Shown here piece by piece: positions 26,589 through 34,661 of a stretch of 64,000 nucleotides of DNA (its first letter is position 1; each line of letters starts with the position of its first letter). Under the pieces are notes generated by a model. It was not told where the DNA came from. It did no database searches and saw only the letters and a list, made by a program, of their open reading frames with translations. Source of the DNA: Chitinophaga rhizosphaerae (GTDB lineage: Bacteria; Bacteroidota; Bacteroidia; Chitinophagales; Chitinophagaceae); contig NZ_RXLO01000002.1 in NCBI RefSeq assembly GCF_003958645.1, positions 124,001 to 188,000 of the forward strand, in the 5' to 3' direction. A program made the translations under genes and the position numbers.

Positions 26589-28043
26589 TTAAACTGTATC
26601 TACTTGTTGCATCTGCAACATGGTTTGTGCAATTTCTAACAAGTTCTGCTCGTCCAGTTCTCTCGTTATGATCTGTAGGCCATATGGCATCCCGTTTGAA
26701 TGCCTGGCCAAAGGAACGGAAATCGCGGGAACCCCTGTGAGGTTGGCCAGTACCGTATAAATATCGGCAAGGTACATCGCGATCGGATCATCCATTTTCT
26801 CCCCGATTTTGAACGCGGTCGTAGGTACTGTCGGCAACAGGATGGCATCGTAACGCTGCAAAATCGCCTGCATCTTTTCCACCACCAGCCTTCGTACCTG
26901 CTGTGCTTTCGTGAAATAAGCGTCGTAATATCCGGCGCTCAGCACGAAGGTTCCCAGCAATATACGTTTTTTTACCTCCTTCCCGAAGCCTTCAGACCTG
27001 CTTTTTCGATAAAAATCGGTCAGATCGATGCCCTTTTCCGGCGTCCGGTGGCCATATTTGACCCCGTCGTACCGGCTCAGGTTACTCGATGCTTCGGCGG
27101 TAGTAAGCACGTAATATGCCGCTACCACGAAATCAAGGTATTCAAAATCAACCGGTTCTACGGTATGACCTTCCGCCTTTAACTGTTCAAAGAAACTTTC
27201 AAATCCCCCCCTCATTTCCGGGTCCAGGCCCTCGTGATGGAGGGCATCCCTTAGATACGCGAATTTGCGCTTTTTATTGTGCAGATCGGTACTTAATTGA
27301 TATTCAGGCACATCACTTTGTGAGGCCGTGCTATCATAGGCATCGGGACCGGCTATGACTTGCAAAACTCTGGCAACGTCTGCAATATTCGAGCCAAAAA
27401 TGCCAATTTGGTCGAACGAGGAAGCATAGGCCAGGAGCCCATGCCGGCTTACGCGGCCGTAGCTGGGCTTGAGGCCCACGATGCCGCAGAAATCGGCGGG
27501 CTGGCGCACGGAGCCCCCGGTATCTGAACCGAGGCTCACATGGCATAAACCTGCCTGTACCGCCACCGCCGAACCGCCGGAGGAGCCCCCGGGAACGCGC
27601 GTTTCGTCGAGCGCATTGAGCGTGGGGCCGTAAGCGGAATTCTCGTTGGTAGACCCCATCGCGAACTCGTCGCAATTCAGCCTGCCAATGATGATAGCCC
27701 CTGCTTCCAGGAGCCTTTCCACGGCCGTGGCGTTGTAGAGGGACTCAAACCCCTCCAGTATCCGGCTTGCCGCACTCACGGCGTGCCCCTTATAACATAT
27801 TACGTCCTTGATACCAACGACAACGCCCGCCAGCAAACCGGGCCGCTCCCCTTTCCGGATCTTTTCATCCAGGGAACGGGCCTGCCGGAGGGCGTCTTCC
27901 GTAAAAACTTCCAGGTATGCGTTTAAATGACGGGTTTGCTCGATGCGGTCAAGGTACATCCGTACCGTTTCCTCGCAGTTCGCTTTCCCGGCATACAACG
28001 CGTCCTGAAAAGACGATATACTGCTGTATTCAGTCAAACCCAA
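26589..28043 (-). CDS. gatA: Aspartyl/glutamyl-tRNA amidotransferase subunit A
   Basis: 484 residues, normal for the family. The amidase signature carries the Ser-cis-Ser-Lys triad: Lys in GVVVGIKDVI, Ser in GGSSGGSAVAV, and SDTGGSVRQPADFCGIVGLKPSYGR. GatA releases ammonia from glutamine to amidate Glu-tRNA(Gln) or Asp-tRNA(Asn) with GatB and GatC, which are not adjacent here. A 16-base gap separates its stop from the downstream lytic transglycosylase start, so cotranscription is likely. Confidence 0.95.
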   Translation of the reverse strand: MGLTEYSSISSFQDALYAGKANCEETVRMYLDRIEQTRHLNAYLEVFTEDALRQARSLDEKIRKGERPGLLAGVVVGIKDVICYKGHAVSAASRILEGFESLYNATAVERLLEAGAIIIGRLNCDEFAMGSTNENSAYGPTLNALDETRVPGGSSGGSAVAVQAGLCHVSLGSDTGGSVRQPADFCGIVGLKPSYGRVSRHGLLAYASSFDQIGIFGSNIADVARVLQVIAGPDAYDSTASQSDVPEYQLSTDLHNKKRKFAYLRDALHHEGLDPEMRGGFESFFEQLKAEGHTVEPVDFEYLDFVVAAYYVLTTAEASSNLSRYDGVKYGHRTPEKGIDLTDFYRKSRSEGFGKEVKKRILLGTFVLSAGYYDAYFTKAQQVRRLVVEKMQAILQRYDAILLPTVPTTAFKIGEKMDDPIAMYLADIYTVLANLTGVPAISVPLARHSNGMPYGLQIITRELDEQNLLEIAQTMLQMQQVDTV

Positions 28044-28116
28044 ACCAGTTTAAATCTTACAATGGTAGATCTCTGCATAAATCTCTGCACCTGCTATTTA
28101 GTCGCGGGAGCTTGGA

Positions 28117-28344
28117 TTAAGCCTGTTTTTTAACGTCGGATTCACGCATCCCTTCTTCTACTTCGCGGCGCACGTTATCCTTTGCATCTTTGAACTCACG
28201 GATGCCTTTACCCAGGCCACGCATCAGTTCGGGAATTTTTTTGCCACCAAAAAGCAGCAAAACCACTGCGGCGATGAGAATCAGTTCAGTCATACCGAGT
28301 TCCTGGAAAAGTAAAAAAGGTGATTTAACGAAAATAGCAGTCAT
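28117..28344 (-). CDS. tatA: Twin-arginine translocase subunit TatA/E
   Basis: 75 residues with the typical order: short N-terminal part, one membrane helix ([14 protein letters not shown]), [23 protein letters not shown] hinge-amphipathic helix, charged tail. The FQELGMTEL start region is usual in Bacteroidota; Met18 could be an alternative start. TatA forms the protein-conducting part of the Tat export pathway. A promoter-like site lies upstream (28374-28404). Possible Tat substrate in the window: the superoxide dismutase at 37627-38352. Confidence 0.9.
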   Translation of the reverse strand: MTAIFVKSPFLLFQELGMTELILIAAVVLLLFGGKKIPELMRGLGKGIREFKDAKDNVRREVEEGMRESDVKKQA

Positions 28345-28373
28345 TTCTCAGTTTTTTATAGATGTTCAGCTAA

Positions 28374-28404
28374 CAAAGATAACGTTTATTTGGGCTTCCG
28401 CAAC
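28374..28404 (-). promoter_or_regulatory. Putative promoter for tatA
   Basis: Minus-strand TATCTTTG box (28374-28381) fits TAnnTTTG; GTTG at 28401-28404 lies 19 bases upstream, fitting the -33 box with one mismatch. Confidence 0.5.
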
Positions 28405-28473
28405 CCTTCCACCCCACTTTAATCGAGTTTTAAGGTCTCCTCCGCATCCGTTCATAACCCCTTGTCTATCAAC

Positions 28474-28504
28474 AAAAAAAGCGGGAATCCTTTCGGATCC
28501 CCGC
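28474..28504 (-). terminator. Rho-independent terminator after rplS
   Basis: Stem 28481-28490 with 28495-28504 (one A-C mismatch), 4-base loop, and seven A residues (28474-28480) that give a U-run on the minus strand. Confidence 0.75.
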
Positions 28505-28528
28505 ATACTAATTTCCCTGTATAAAATA

Positions 28529-28876
28529 CTAAACCCTTTTTTCTTTGATACGGGCAGCTTTACCCTGGCGCTCGCGCAGGAAGTACAGTTTAGCCCTTCT
28601 TACCTTACCAACCTTGTTCAGCACGATGCCGTCGATGTTGGGGGAGTACAGCGGGAAGAGTCTTTCAACACCTACCCCGTCAGAAATCTTACGAACAGTG
28701 AAAGTAGCCGTGAAACCAGTGCCCTGGATCTTTACCACATCACCTTTGAAGGATTGGATACGCTCCTTGTTGCCTTCAACGATCTTATAGTTAACGGTAA
28801 CATTGTCACCGGCTTTAAACTTCGGAAATTGCTTATTAGCAGTCAACTGCTCGTGAACAAAAGAAATCGCGTTCAT
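28529..28876 (-). CDS. rplS: 50S ribosomal protein L19
   Basis: 115 residues, normal length. The core motifs are present: [59 protein letters not shown] and [27 protein letters not shown] near the end. It sits at the 30S/50S interface. It follows trmD as in most bacteria, but a promoter-like site (28900-28929) suggests it can also be transcribed alone. Confidence 0.97.
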   Translation of the reverse strand: MNAISFVHEQLTANKQFPKFKAGDNVTVNYKIVEGNKERIQSFKGDVVKIQGTGFTATFTVRKISDGVGVERLFPLYSPNIDGIVLNKVGKVRRAKLYFLRERQGKAARIKEKRV

Positions 28877-28899
28877 CTTTCAATTATTATTAGGACGGC

Positions 28900-28929
28900 A
28901 AAGGTAAGGAAGAATATCCAATAACCAAC
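28900..28929 (-). promoter_or_regulatory. Putative internal promoter for rplS
   Basis: Minus-strand TACCTTTG (28900-28907) matches TAnnTTTG; GTTG (28926-28929) is 18 bases upstream. It lies in the trmD-rplS gap. Confidence 0.45.
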
Positions 28930-28961
28930 ACCTTTTCCCGGTTTTTTAAAATTTATTTGAT

Positions 28962-29642
28962 TCAGTCATGGTCCAACAAGTCCGGCCGGCGGGCTTTTGT
29001 ACGTTTTAACGCCTCGTCGTGCCGCCACTCGTCTATCTTCCGGTGATCCCCGCTCATGAGGACCGCAGGCACTTTCCAGCCCCGGAACTCTTCCGGACGG
29101 GTATACACCGGCGGCGCCAGCATATTGTCCTGGAATGAGTCGAAAAGGGCCGAAGTTTCGTCGTTCAGCACCCCGGGCAACAGCCGCCCGATCGCGTCTA
29201 CCACCACCGCTGCGGCCAGTTCGCCGCCAGACAGTACGAAGTCACCGATCGAGATCTCCATCGTCACGAAATGCTCCCGCACCCGCTCGTCGATCCCCTT
29301 GTAATGGCCGCAGATGATCAGCAGGTTCCCTTTGAGCGACAGCCGGTTGGCCGTTTTCTGGTTGAATTGCTGCCCGTCGGGCGTCATGTAGATGATCTCG
29401 TCGTAGGTTACTTCTTTTTGCAGCGATTCGATCGCGGTCACCAGCGGTTCGATCATCATCACCATTCCTGCCCCGCCGCCGAACTGGTAATCGTCGGTCT
29501 GGCTGTTCTTCAGGGTGGAAAAATCGCGCAGCTGGTGGATGTTTACCTCCAGCAGGCCCTTTGTTTTCGCCCTTTTCATGATCGAGTGGGAGAACGGGCT
29601 CTCCAGCAGATCGGGCTGTACGGTAATGATATCTATCCGCAT
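28962..29642 (-). CDS. trmD: tRNA (guanine-37-N1)-methyltransferase
   Basis: 226 residues. SPOUT-knot motifs are clear: [56 protein letters not shown] and [16 protein letters not shown] with the C-terminal [16 protein letters not shown]. It methylates G37 in tRNAs using S-adenosylmethionine and prevents frameshifting. It lies 12 bases downstream of rimM. Confidence 0.97.
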   Translation of the reverse strand: MRIDIITVQPDLLESPFSHSIMKRAKTKGLLEVNIHQLRDFSTLKNSQTDDYQFGGGAGMVMMIEPLVTAIESLQKEVTYDEIIYMTPDGQQFNQKTANRLSLKGNLLIICGHYKGIDERVREHFVTMEISIGDFVLSGGELAAAVVVDAIGRLLPGVLNDETSALFDSFQDNMLAPPVYTRPEEFRGWKVPAVLMSGDHRKIDEWRHDEALKRTKARRPDLLDHD

Positions 29643-29654
29643 AACTTATTTCTG

Positions 29655-30176
29655 TTACCCTAAATAAATGTCCAGCAGGCCGGCCGGCAGTTCGAGATGG
29701 AGCACCTTGCCCTTGCGGTCTACCTTTAACATGGTCTGTTCGTTCAGCGGCAGCAGCATTTCCTTTTCCCTGTAGGTGACGCGTGCCAGCAGCTGGTGCG
29801 GCATTTCGATGATCTCGTCCACCGTTCCCAGCACCCCATGCTCCGTATCCTGCGCCGTAAAGCCCAGGAGGCTCAGGGGCGCCTGGCCGGAAGCCTGCGC
29901 CTGGAAATCTTCTTCCTGGAGATACACGCCTTTCTGCAAAAAAGCCCTGGCGGCCTCGCGGGTGTCTATCCCCTCCAGTTTAACGTAAATATGCTCCGCA
30001 TCCTTGGCTTTGGCTTTCTGCACGAAATAAGGCAGGAAACTGTTTTTCTGCGCTTCGATGAAAATAGCGGCCACGTCTTTGAGGGAAGACCGTTTGCCGA
30101 GGCTGTGCTTCAGCAGGAATTCCCCGTCTGTGCCGTGAACGGCGGCCAGTTTGCCGATATTGAAATAGTTCGCCAT
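29655..30176 (-). CDS. rimM: 16S rRNA processing protein RimM
   Basis: 173 residues. N-terminal RimM domain (IGKLAAVHGTDGEFLLKHSL, LEGIDTREAARAFLQKGVYL) followed by a PRC-barrel half (GTVDEIIEMPHQLLARV, LLPLNEQTMLKVDRKGKVLHLELPAGL). It assists 30S head maturation and binds S19. It follows rpsP, with a hairpin in between (30190-30234) that could attenuate its expression. Confidence 0.93.
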   Translation of the reverse strand: MANYFNIGKLAAVHGTDGEFLLKHSLGKRSSLKDVAAIFIEAQKNSFLPYFVQKAKAKDAEHIYVKLEGIDTREAARAFLQKGVYLQEEDFQAQASGQAPLSLLGFTAQDTEHGVLGTVDEIIEMPHQLLARVTYREKEMLLPLNEQTMLKVDRKGKVLHLELPAGLLDIYLG

Positions 30177-30189
30177 GAGCAGGTGTGAT

Positions 30190-30234
30190 AAAAAAGCAAA
30201 AAGGGAATCTTTGCGAGCAAATCTTCCCTTTTTG
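30190..30234 (-). terminator. Hairpin between rpsP and rimM, terminator or attenuator
   Basis: Stem 30197-30207 with 30224-30234 (11 pairs), inner loop with a small TTTGC/GCAAA extension, and A-run on the minus-strand exit side (30190-30195). It would stop part of the rpsP transcripts before rimM-trmD-rplS. Confidence 0.65.
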
Positions 30235-30253
30235 AAATGTGTTATACAGCGGA

Positions 30254-30718
30254 TTATGCTTCTGCCGGTGCTTCGCCTTCTTCAGCGGCGGGAGCGGCCG
30301 GAGCGGCGTCCTCAACTTTACGGACTACCGGAGTGGCAGCGCGTACTACTCTTTTCTGGCTTTCGCGGCGGGCGGTCACTTTTTCTTCGTGATCAGCCTG
30401 CCATTGCTCGAACTTGGTGTAAGCGGTAGGTTCGTCGAACAGACCGAGTTTCACACCACGGAGCAGGTGTTTCAGGTACAGTACGCCTTTGAAGGACAGG
30501 ATCCTACGAACAGTGTCGGTGGGTTGAGCACCTTTCTGCAGCCAGCGGAGCGCTTTCTGCGTGTCAATGTTGATAGAAGCCGGTACGGTCAGCGGGTTGT
30601 AGGTACCGATTTTCTGAATGAATTTACCATCACGGGGCGCGCGGGCATCAGCCACTACGATAAAGTAAAAAGGTCTTTTCTTGGCGCCGTGTCTCTGTAA
30701 TCTGATCTTAACTGGCAT
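30254..30718 (-). CDS. rpsP: 30S ribosomal protein S16 with acidic Ala-rich tail
   Basis: 154 residues; the S16 core is the first 80 or so ([55 protein letters not shown]). It is followed by an extension of about 70 residues: a [18 protein letters not shown] basic stretch and an Ala/Pro/Glu-rich end. Extended S16 is common in Bacteroidota. First gene of the rpsP-rimM-trmD-rplS run; a good promoter match lies at 30776-30806. Confidence 0.96.
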   Translation of the reverse strand: MPVKIRLQRHGAKKRPFYFIVVADARAPRDGKFIQKIGTYNPLTVPASINIDTQKALRWLQKGAQPTDTVRRILSFKGVLYLKHLLRGVKLGLFDEPTAYTKFEQWQADHEEKVTARRESQKRVVRAATPVVRKVEDAAPAAPAAEEGEAPAEA

Positions 30719-30775
30719 AAATAAGTCGAATTATTTTTTGCGAGTGGTGAAAAAAAATTGTTTCTATTGGGGCAG

Positions 30776-30806
30776 CAAATGTATAGCTAAAATTGAATTT
30801 TACAAA
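30776..30806 (-). promoter_or_regulatory. Putative promoter of the rpsP ribosomal operon
   Basis: Minus-strand TACATTTG (30776-30783) matches TAnnTTTG, and TTTG (30803-30806) lies exactly 19 bases upstream. Both boxes are full matches to the Bacteroidota housekeeping promoter; the leader is about 50 bases. Confidence 0.7.
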
Positions 30807-30842
30807 ATAAAAGTTCACTTTTCACTTTTGCCGCTATTTTAC

Positions 30843-32162
30843 TTATTTCATTTTCAGCCCTTTGGCTCCTCCAGGCATCTTATTCATCATTTTCATCATT
30901 TGACGCATTTGTTCAAATTGCTTCATGAACTGGTTGACGTCGGCGATTTCCTTCCCTGCGCCCTTCGCGATGCGGCGGCGGCGGCTCCCGTCGATCAGGT
31001 CGGGGTTGGCGCGCTCTGCGGGCGTCATGGAGTTGATCATGGCTTCGATGCCCTTGAACGCATCGTCGCTGATATCGAGGTCTTTCACGGCTTTGCCTAC
31101 GCCGGGGATCATCCCGAGCAAATCCTTGATGGATCCCATTTTCTTGATCTGCTGCAGTTGCTCTTTAAAGTCGTCGAAATCGAACTGGTTCTGGCGGATC
31201 TTCTTCTCGAGTTTCTTGGCCTGTTCTTCGTTGAACTGGGCCTGAGCGCGCTCCACGAGGGTGGTAATGTCGCCCATGCCGAGGATACGCTGGGCCATAC
31301 GTTCGGGGTAGAACACGTCGAGCGTGTCGAGCTTTTCGCCCATAGACACGAACTTGATCGGTTTCTGCACCGTGTAGGTGATGGTGAGGGCCGCGCCGCC
31401 GCGGGTGTCGCCATCGAGTTTGGTGAGCACGATACCGGAGAAATCGAGCTTTTCGTTGAAAGCCTTGGCGGTGTTGACCGCATCCTGGCCGGTCATGGAA
31501 TCCACCACGAAGAGGATTTCCTGGGGCTGCACGGCTTTTTTCACGTTGCTTACCTCGGTCATCATCACTTCATCCACGGCCAGGCGGCCGGCGGTATCGA
31601 TGATCACGACGTTGTTGCCGTTGGCTTTCGCCTGTTTGATGGCGTTTTCCGCGATCTGAACGGCGTTCTTGTTTTCGGGCTCGCTATATACTTCCACCCC
31701 GATCTGGCCGCCGAGTACCTGCAGCTGGTCGATCGCCGCAGGGCGGTAGATATCCGCTGCTACGAGCAGGGGCTTTTTGTTCTTTTTGGATTTGAGGAAA
31801 TTGGCCAGTTTACCGGAAAAGGTGGTTTTACCGGAACCTTGCAGGCCGGCGATGAGGATCACGGTGGGGTTGGCTTTGAGCTCGAGTTCCACTTCGGTGT
31901 TGCCCATCAGTTCCACCAGTTCGTCTTTCACGATCTTCACCATGAGCTGGCCGGGAGAAATGGCGGTGATCACCTTTTCGCCGAGGGCTTTGTCTTTTAC
32001 TTTATCGGTAAAGTCTTTGGCGATCTTGTAGTTCACGTCCGCGTCCACCAGGGCGCGGCGTATCTCTTTCACGGTAGTGGCGATATTGATTTCCGAGATA
32101 CGACCTTCGCCCTTTAGTTGTTTAAAGGCCGATTCGAGCCGCTCTGATAATGATTCAAACAT
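30843..32162 (-). CDS. ffh: Signal recognition particle protein Ffh
   Basis: 439 residues. N domain helices, then the SRP-type GTPase: P-loop GLQGSGKTTFSGKLA, DIYRPAAIDQLQVLGG, DTAGRLAVD, TKLDGDTRGGAAL, and the C-terminal Met-rich M domain (FEQMRQMMKMMNKMPGGAKGLKM). It binds signal sequences at the ribosome and delivers them to FtsY. It lies between the sigma factor gene and the rpsP operon, all on the minus strand, with a terminator upstream at 32195-32225. Confidence 0.97.
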   Translation of the reverse strand: MFESLSERLESAFKQLKGEGRISEINIATTVKEIRRALVDADVNYKIAKDFTDKVKDKALGEKVITAISPGQLMVKIVKDELVELMGNTEVELELKANPTVILIAGLQGSGKTTFSGKLANFLKSKKNKKPLLVAADIYRPAAIDQLQVLGGQIGVEVYSEPENKNAVQIAENAIKQAKANGNNVVIIDTAGRLAVDEVMMTEVSNVKKAVQPQEILFVVDSMTGQDAVNTAKAFNEKLDFSGIVLTKLDGDTRGGAALTITYTVQKPIKFVSMGEKLDTLDVFYPERMAQRILGMGDITTLVERAQAQFNEEQAKKLEKKIRQNQFDFDDFKEQLQQIKKMGSIKDLLGMIPGVGKAVKDLDISDDAFKGIEAMINSMTPAERANPDLIDGSRRRRIAKGAGKEIADVNQFMKQFEQMRQMMKMMNKMPGGAKGLKMK

Positions 32163-32194
32163 ATTGGTAAACTGGTATGATCTTTAAAAATGCA

Positions 32195-32225
32195 AAATGG
32201 TGAATATTTCGAATATTCACCATTT
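32195..32225 (-). terminator. Rho-independent terminator after primary sigma factor
   Basis: Perfect 14-base stem (32195-32208 with 32212-32225) and 3-base loop; minus-strand exit is U-rich (TTTTGCATTTTT). It separates the sigma factor gene from ffh. Confidence 0.85.
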
Positions 32226-32267
32226 GGACTGCAAAAATAAGTTTTTGTTGCGTTCGCGGGAAAAAAA

Positions 32268-33137
32268 TCAGCCACCGAGATAATTCCGCAGCAGTTTGCT
32301 TCTGGAGGTGGTGCGGAGTTTGGTGATGGCTTTGTCTTTTATCTGGCGTACGCGTTCGCGCGTGAGACCGAATTTTTCCCCGATGTCTTCGAGGCTCATG
32401 GGGTGTTCCACGCCGATGCCGAAATAGAGCATGATCACGTCTTTCTGGCGGTCGGTGAGGGTGGAAAGGGAGCGTTCGATTTCGCGGCGGAGGGAATCGT
32501 GGTGATCGAGCTCCTCGTCTGCGCTAACGGCATTGGGATTCTCGAGCACGTCGAGCAGGGAGTTGTCTTCGCCGTCGATGAACGGAGCGTCCATAGACAC
32601 GTGGCGGGCGGCAACGCCGAGGGTGGCTTCCACTTCTTCGGTGTTGATTTCGAGGATGGTGGCGAGCTCGTCGGGCGAGGGTTCGCGTTCGAATTCCTGT
32701 TCGAGCTGGGAGTAGGCTTTGCTGATTTTGTTGGACAGGCCTACTTTATTGAGCGGGAGGCGCACGATGCGCGACTGTTCTGCGAGTGCCTGGAGGATGG
32801 ATTGACGGATCCACCAAACGGCGTATGATATGAATTTGAAACCGCGGGTTTCATCGAAGCGCTGGGCGGCTTTGATGAGGCCGAGGTTGCCTTCGTTGAT
32901 AAGGTCAGAAAGGGAAAGGCCCTGGTTCTGGTACTGTTTGGCTACAGACACCACGAAGCGGAGGTTGGCCTTGGTGAGCTTTTCCAACGCGCGCTGGTCG
33001 CCCTGCTTGATGCGGATGGCCAGGTTCACTTCTTCTTCCGGCGTGATGAGATCCACTTTGCCGATCTCCTGCAAATACTTTTCTAGCGACTGGGACTCAC
33101 GATTCGTGATAGACTTCGTGATTTTAAGTTGGCGCAT
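32268..33137 (-). CDS. rpoD: Primary RNA polymerase sigma factor, RpoD/SigA type
   Basis: About 289 residues from ATG 33137 (MRQLKITKS), two codons inside a longer frame. It lacks region 1.1, as usual for Bacteroidota primary sigma factors. Regions seen: 1.2 ([16 protein letters not shown]), 2 ([51 protein letters not shown]), 3 ([16 protein letters not shown]) and 4 with the HTH ([25 protein letters not shown]). It directs polymerase to TTTG / TAnnTTTG promoters, of which its own is a good example (33196-33226). Confidence 0.96.
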   Translation of the reverse strand: MRQLKITKSITNRESQSLEKYLQEIGKVDLITPEEEVNLAIRIKQGDQRALEKLTKANLRFVVSVAKQYQNQGLSLSDLINEGNLGLIKAAQRFDETRGFKFISYAVWWIRQSILQALAEQSRIVRLPLNKVGLSNKISKAYSQLEQEFEREPSPDELATILEINTEEVEATLGVAARHVSMDAPFIDGEDNSLLDVLENPNAVSADEELDHHDSLRREIERSLSTLTDRQKDVIMLYFGIGVEHPMSLEDIGEKFGLTRERVRQIKDKAITKLRTTSRSKLLRNYLGG

Positions 33138-33195
33138 TGACATAGCACGGGAACAGTTACAGGTTATAAATAAGTTAATTTAGAAGAATGCCCAA

Positions 33196-33226
33196 CAAAA
33201 ATAACTTTTTTTAGATACGACCCAAA
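33196..33226 (-). promoter_or_regulatory. Putative promoter of the primary sigma gene
   Basis: Minus-strand TATTTTTG (33196-33203) and TTTG (33223-33226) separated by 19 bases; both are full matches to the Bacteroidota housekeeping promoter. The leader would be about 50 bases. Confidence 0.7.
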
Positions 33227-33229
33227 AAA

Positions 33230-33536
33230 AAATACTAACCATTGAATCCTTTTCAAGCAAAATCGATTGTTGGTAATAATCCGTCTGTGTATGCCGCATT
33301 AACCGGCACTGATGCTGGATTCACTTATGATTACCAGCGGGTAGAGAACGGGGTTGGTTTAACCGTTTCTTCAATCGCAAAATACATAATTAAATTTTTT
33401 TATATTCCATTTTGTTATAAATCGTGAAAATGAAGGCTTTAGGCGGGAAAATGTTTTTCAAGATTTATTTTGATAGAATAAATAATTTTCTATAATTGCA
33501 GGCAGATGATTTTGATTTCTATAATAATACAGTGCG
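33230..33536. other. AT-rich divergent intergenic region
   Basis: About 300 bases between the sigma factor promoter and the START-like gene. A 61-codon frame (33242-33427) has no protein-like features. The rest is AT-rich and probably holds the promoter of 33537-33917; I could not fix its boxes. Confidence 0.4.
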
Positions 33537-33917
33537 ATGTCAAAGAAAGTGCAATATGAGTTAGAATATCCGGTGCGGTGCTCCCCAAGTATTCTTTATG
33601 AATTTTTGTCGACCCCTGCTGGTTTGCAGGAATGGTTTGCCGACAAGGTGGATTTCCGGGATAATGTTTTTTCGTTTTCCTGGAATGGGTCCGCAGAGGA
33701 AGCAGAAGTGCTGGAACAGGAAGAAGACGAGTTTATCCGCTTACATTGGACACATGCTCCCAAAAACGAGTATTTCGAATTCAGGATTCGGATATCCGAA
33801 GTAACGAACATGACTATCCTGGTAATCAAGGATTTCGCAGAGAAGAAGGAAGTGGCGGACCAAAGCCAGCTCTGGGATTACCAGATCAAGGACCTTTTCC
33901 ACCGTATCGGCAACTAA
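33537..33917 (+). CDS. START-like (SRPBCC) domain protein
   Basis: 126 residues, cytoplasmic. The order beta strand (KVQYELEYPVRCSPSILYEFLSTPAGLQEWFADKV), strands around FSFSWNGSAEEAEVLEQEEDEFIRLHWTH, strand MTILVIKDFA and final helix (LWDYQIKDLFHRIG) fits a helix-grip fold, AHSA1/START-like. Family members bind small hydrophobic ligands or act as co-chaperone-like factors; no residue decides. Its stop overlaps the convergent gene 33914-34537 by four bases. Confidence 0.75.
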   Translation: MSKKVQYELEYPVRCSPSILYEFLSTPAGLQEWFADKVDFRDNVFSFSWNGSAEEAEVLEQEEDEFIRLHWTHAPKNEYFEFRIRISEVTNMTILVIKDFAEKKEVADQSQLWDYQIKDLFHRIGN

Positions 33918-34519
33918 CGAACTGAGGAGCCTCCCAAACAGCCCAGCAGCGATGCATATTCTACCGCCGCAACGGGCAGGATATTTTCCCAATCTGTCAA
34001 CTTACACTGTTTTGCTATTTTAACGAAGGGCTGATGCAGTAAGCTTTCCCATTGCGCCTGCGTGAGGGTGGAAGCTGCGCGATAGTTGTCTTCGCCGAAA
34101 TGATGCTGCCAGGGGTCGTCGTTCACACAAACGTACCATCCCGCGGATGCGAGCCGTTCGTGCATGCCCGTTAACACGCCGCGCAGGCGCTCCAGCTCCT
34201 CCCCCGCCAGGTGCAGCGTGAGGCTGAAATAGCGCCCCCACCAGAAAAACGTGCGGCAGGCGAATATACTGTTCCGTGAAAAAGCACGGGGATAGTCGAG
34301 CATGACGTACGGAAGGCCCAGGTATTGTTCTCCCCGCGATATCTTCGGCGGCTGCGCCCCTTCCAGCTTCAACCCTCCGATCGTCATATCCGCCTCCATG
34401 GCCGATTGCAGCGATCCAAACATCGCATACACCTTTTCGATCACCCGGTTTTTCGTGAGAATGATCTCCGCGTCTGCCGCCAGCGCCATTTCGCTTTCCG
34501 TAAGCCTGTAGTCTTCCAT
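33914..34519 (-). CDS. Hypothetical cytoplasmic protein
   Basis: About 201 residues from ATG 34519 (MEDYRLTESE), chosen because upstream Met1 adds only six residues; both are possible. I do not recognise the family. There is no signal or membrane helix; notable segments are PYVMLDYPRAFSRNSIFACRTFFWWG and VCVNDDPWQHHFGEDNYRAA. It is divergent from the LptF/G permease gene, 142 bases away. Confidence 0.65.
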   Translation of the reverse strand: MEDYRLTESEMALAADAEIILTKNRVIEKVYAMFGSLQSAMEADMTIGGLKLEGAQPPKISRGEQYLGLPYVMLDYPRAFSRNSIFACRTFFWWGRYFSLTLHLAGEELERLRGVLTGMHERLASAGWYVCVNDDPWQHHFGEDNYRAASTLTQAQWESLLHQPFVKIAKQCKLTDWENILPVAAVEYASLLGCLGGSSVR

Positions 34520-34577
34520 GCCGAAAATATTAACCAATTTTTGAGCGGGCCGCTGTTCCTCCTGTCCGGATTCGTAT

Positions 34578-34585
34578 TAACTTTG
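34578..34585 (+). promoter_or_regulatory. Candidate -7 box for the LptF/G gene
   Basis: TAACTTTG matches TAnnTTTG, 76 bases before the GTG start at 34662. No -33 box at normal spacing was found. Confidence 0.3.
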
Positions 34586-34661
34586 TGCGGCCGCTTTTCA
34601 AAAATAAGCTGAAAACCAGGCCTTTTTACATTTTACCGTTTTATTTTTCATTCGCCGATTC

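Noticed and set aside
33242..33427. 61-codon frame in the AT-rich region upstream of the START-like gene
   Set aside because: No motif, low-complexity end, and likely promoter region.
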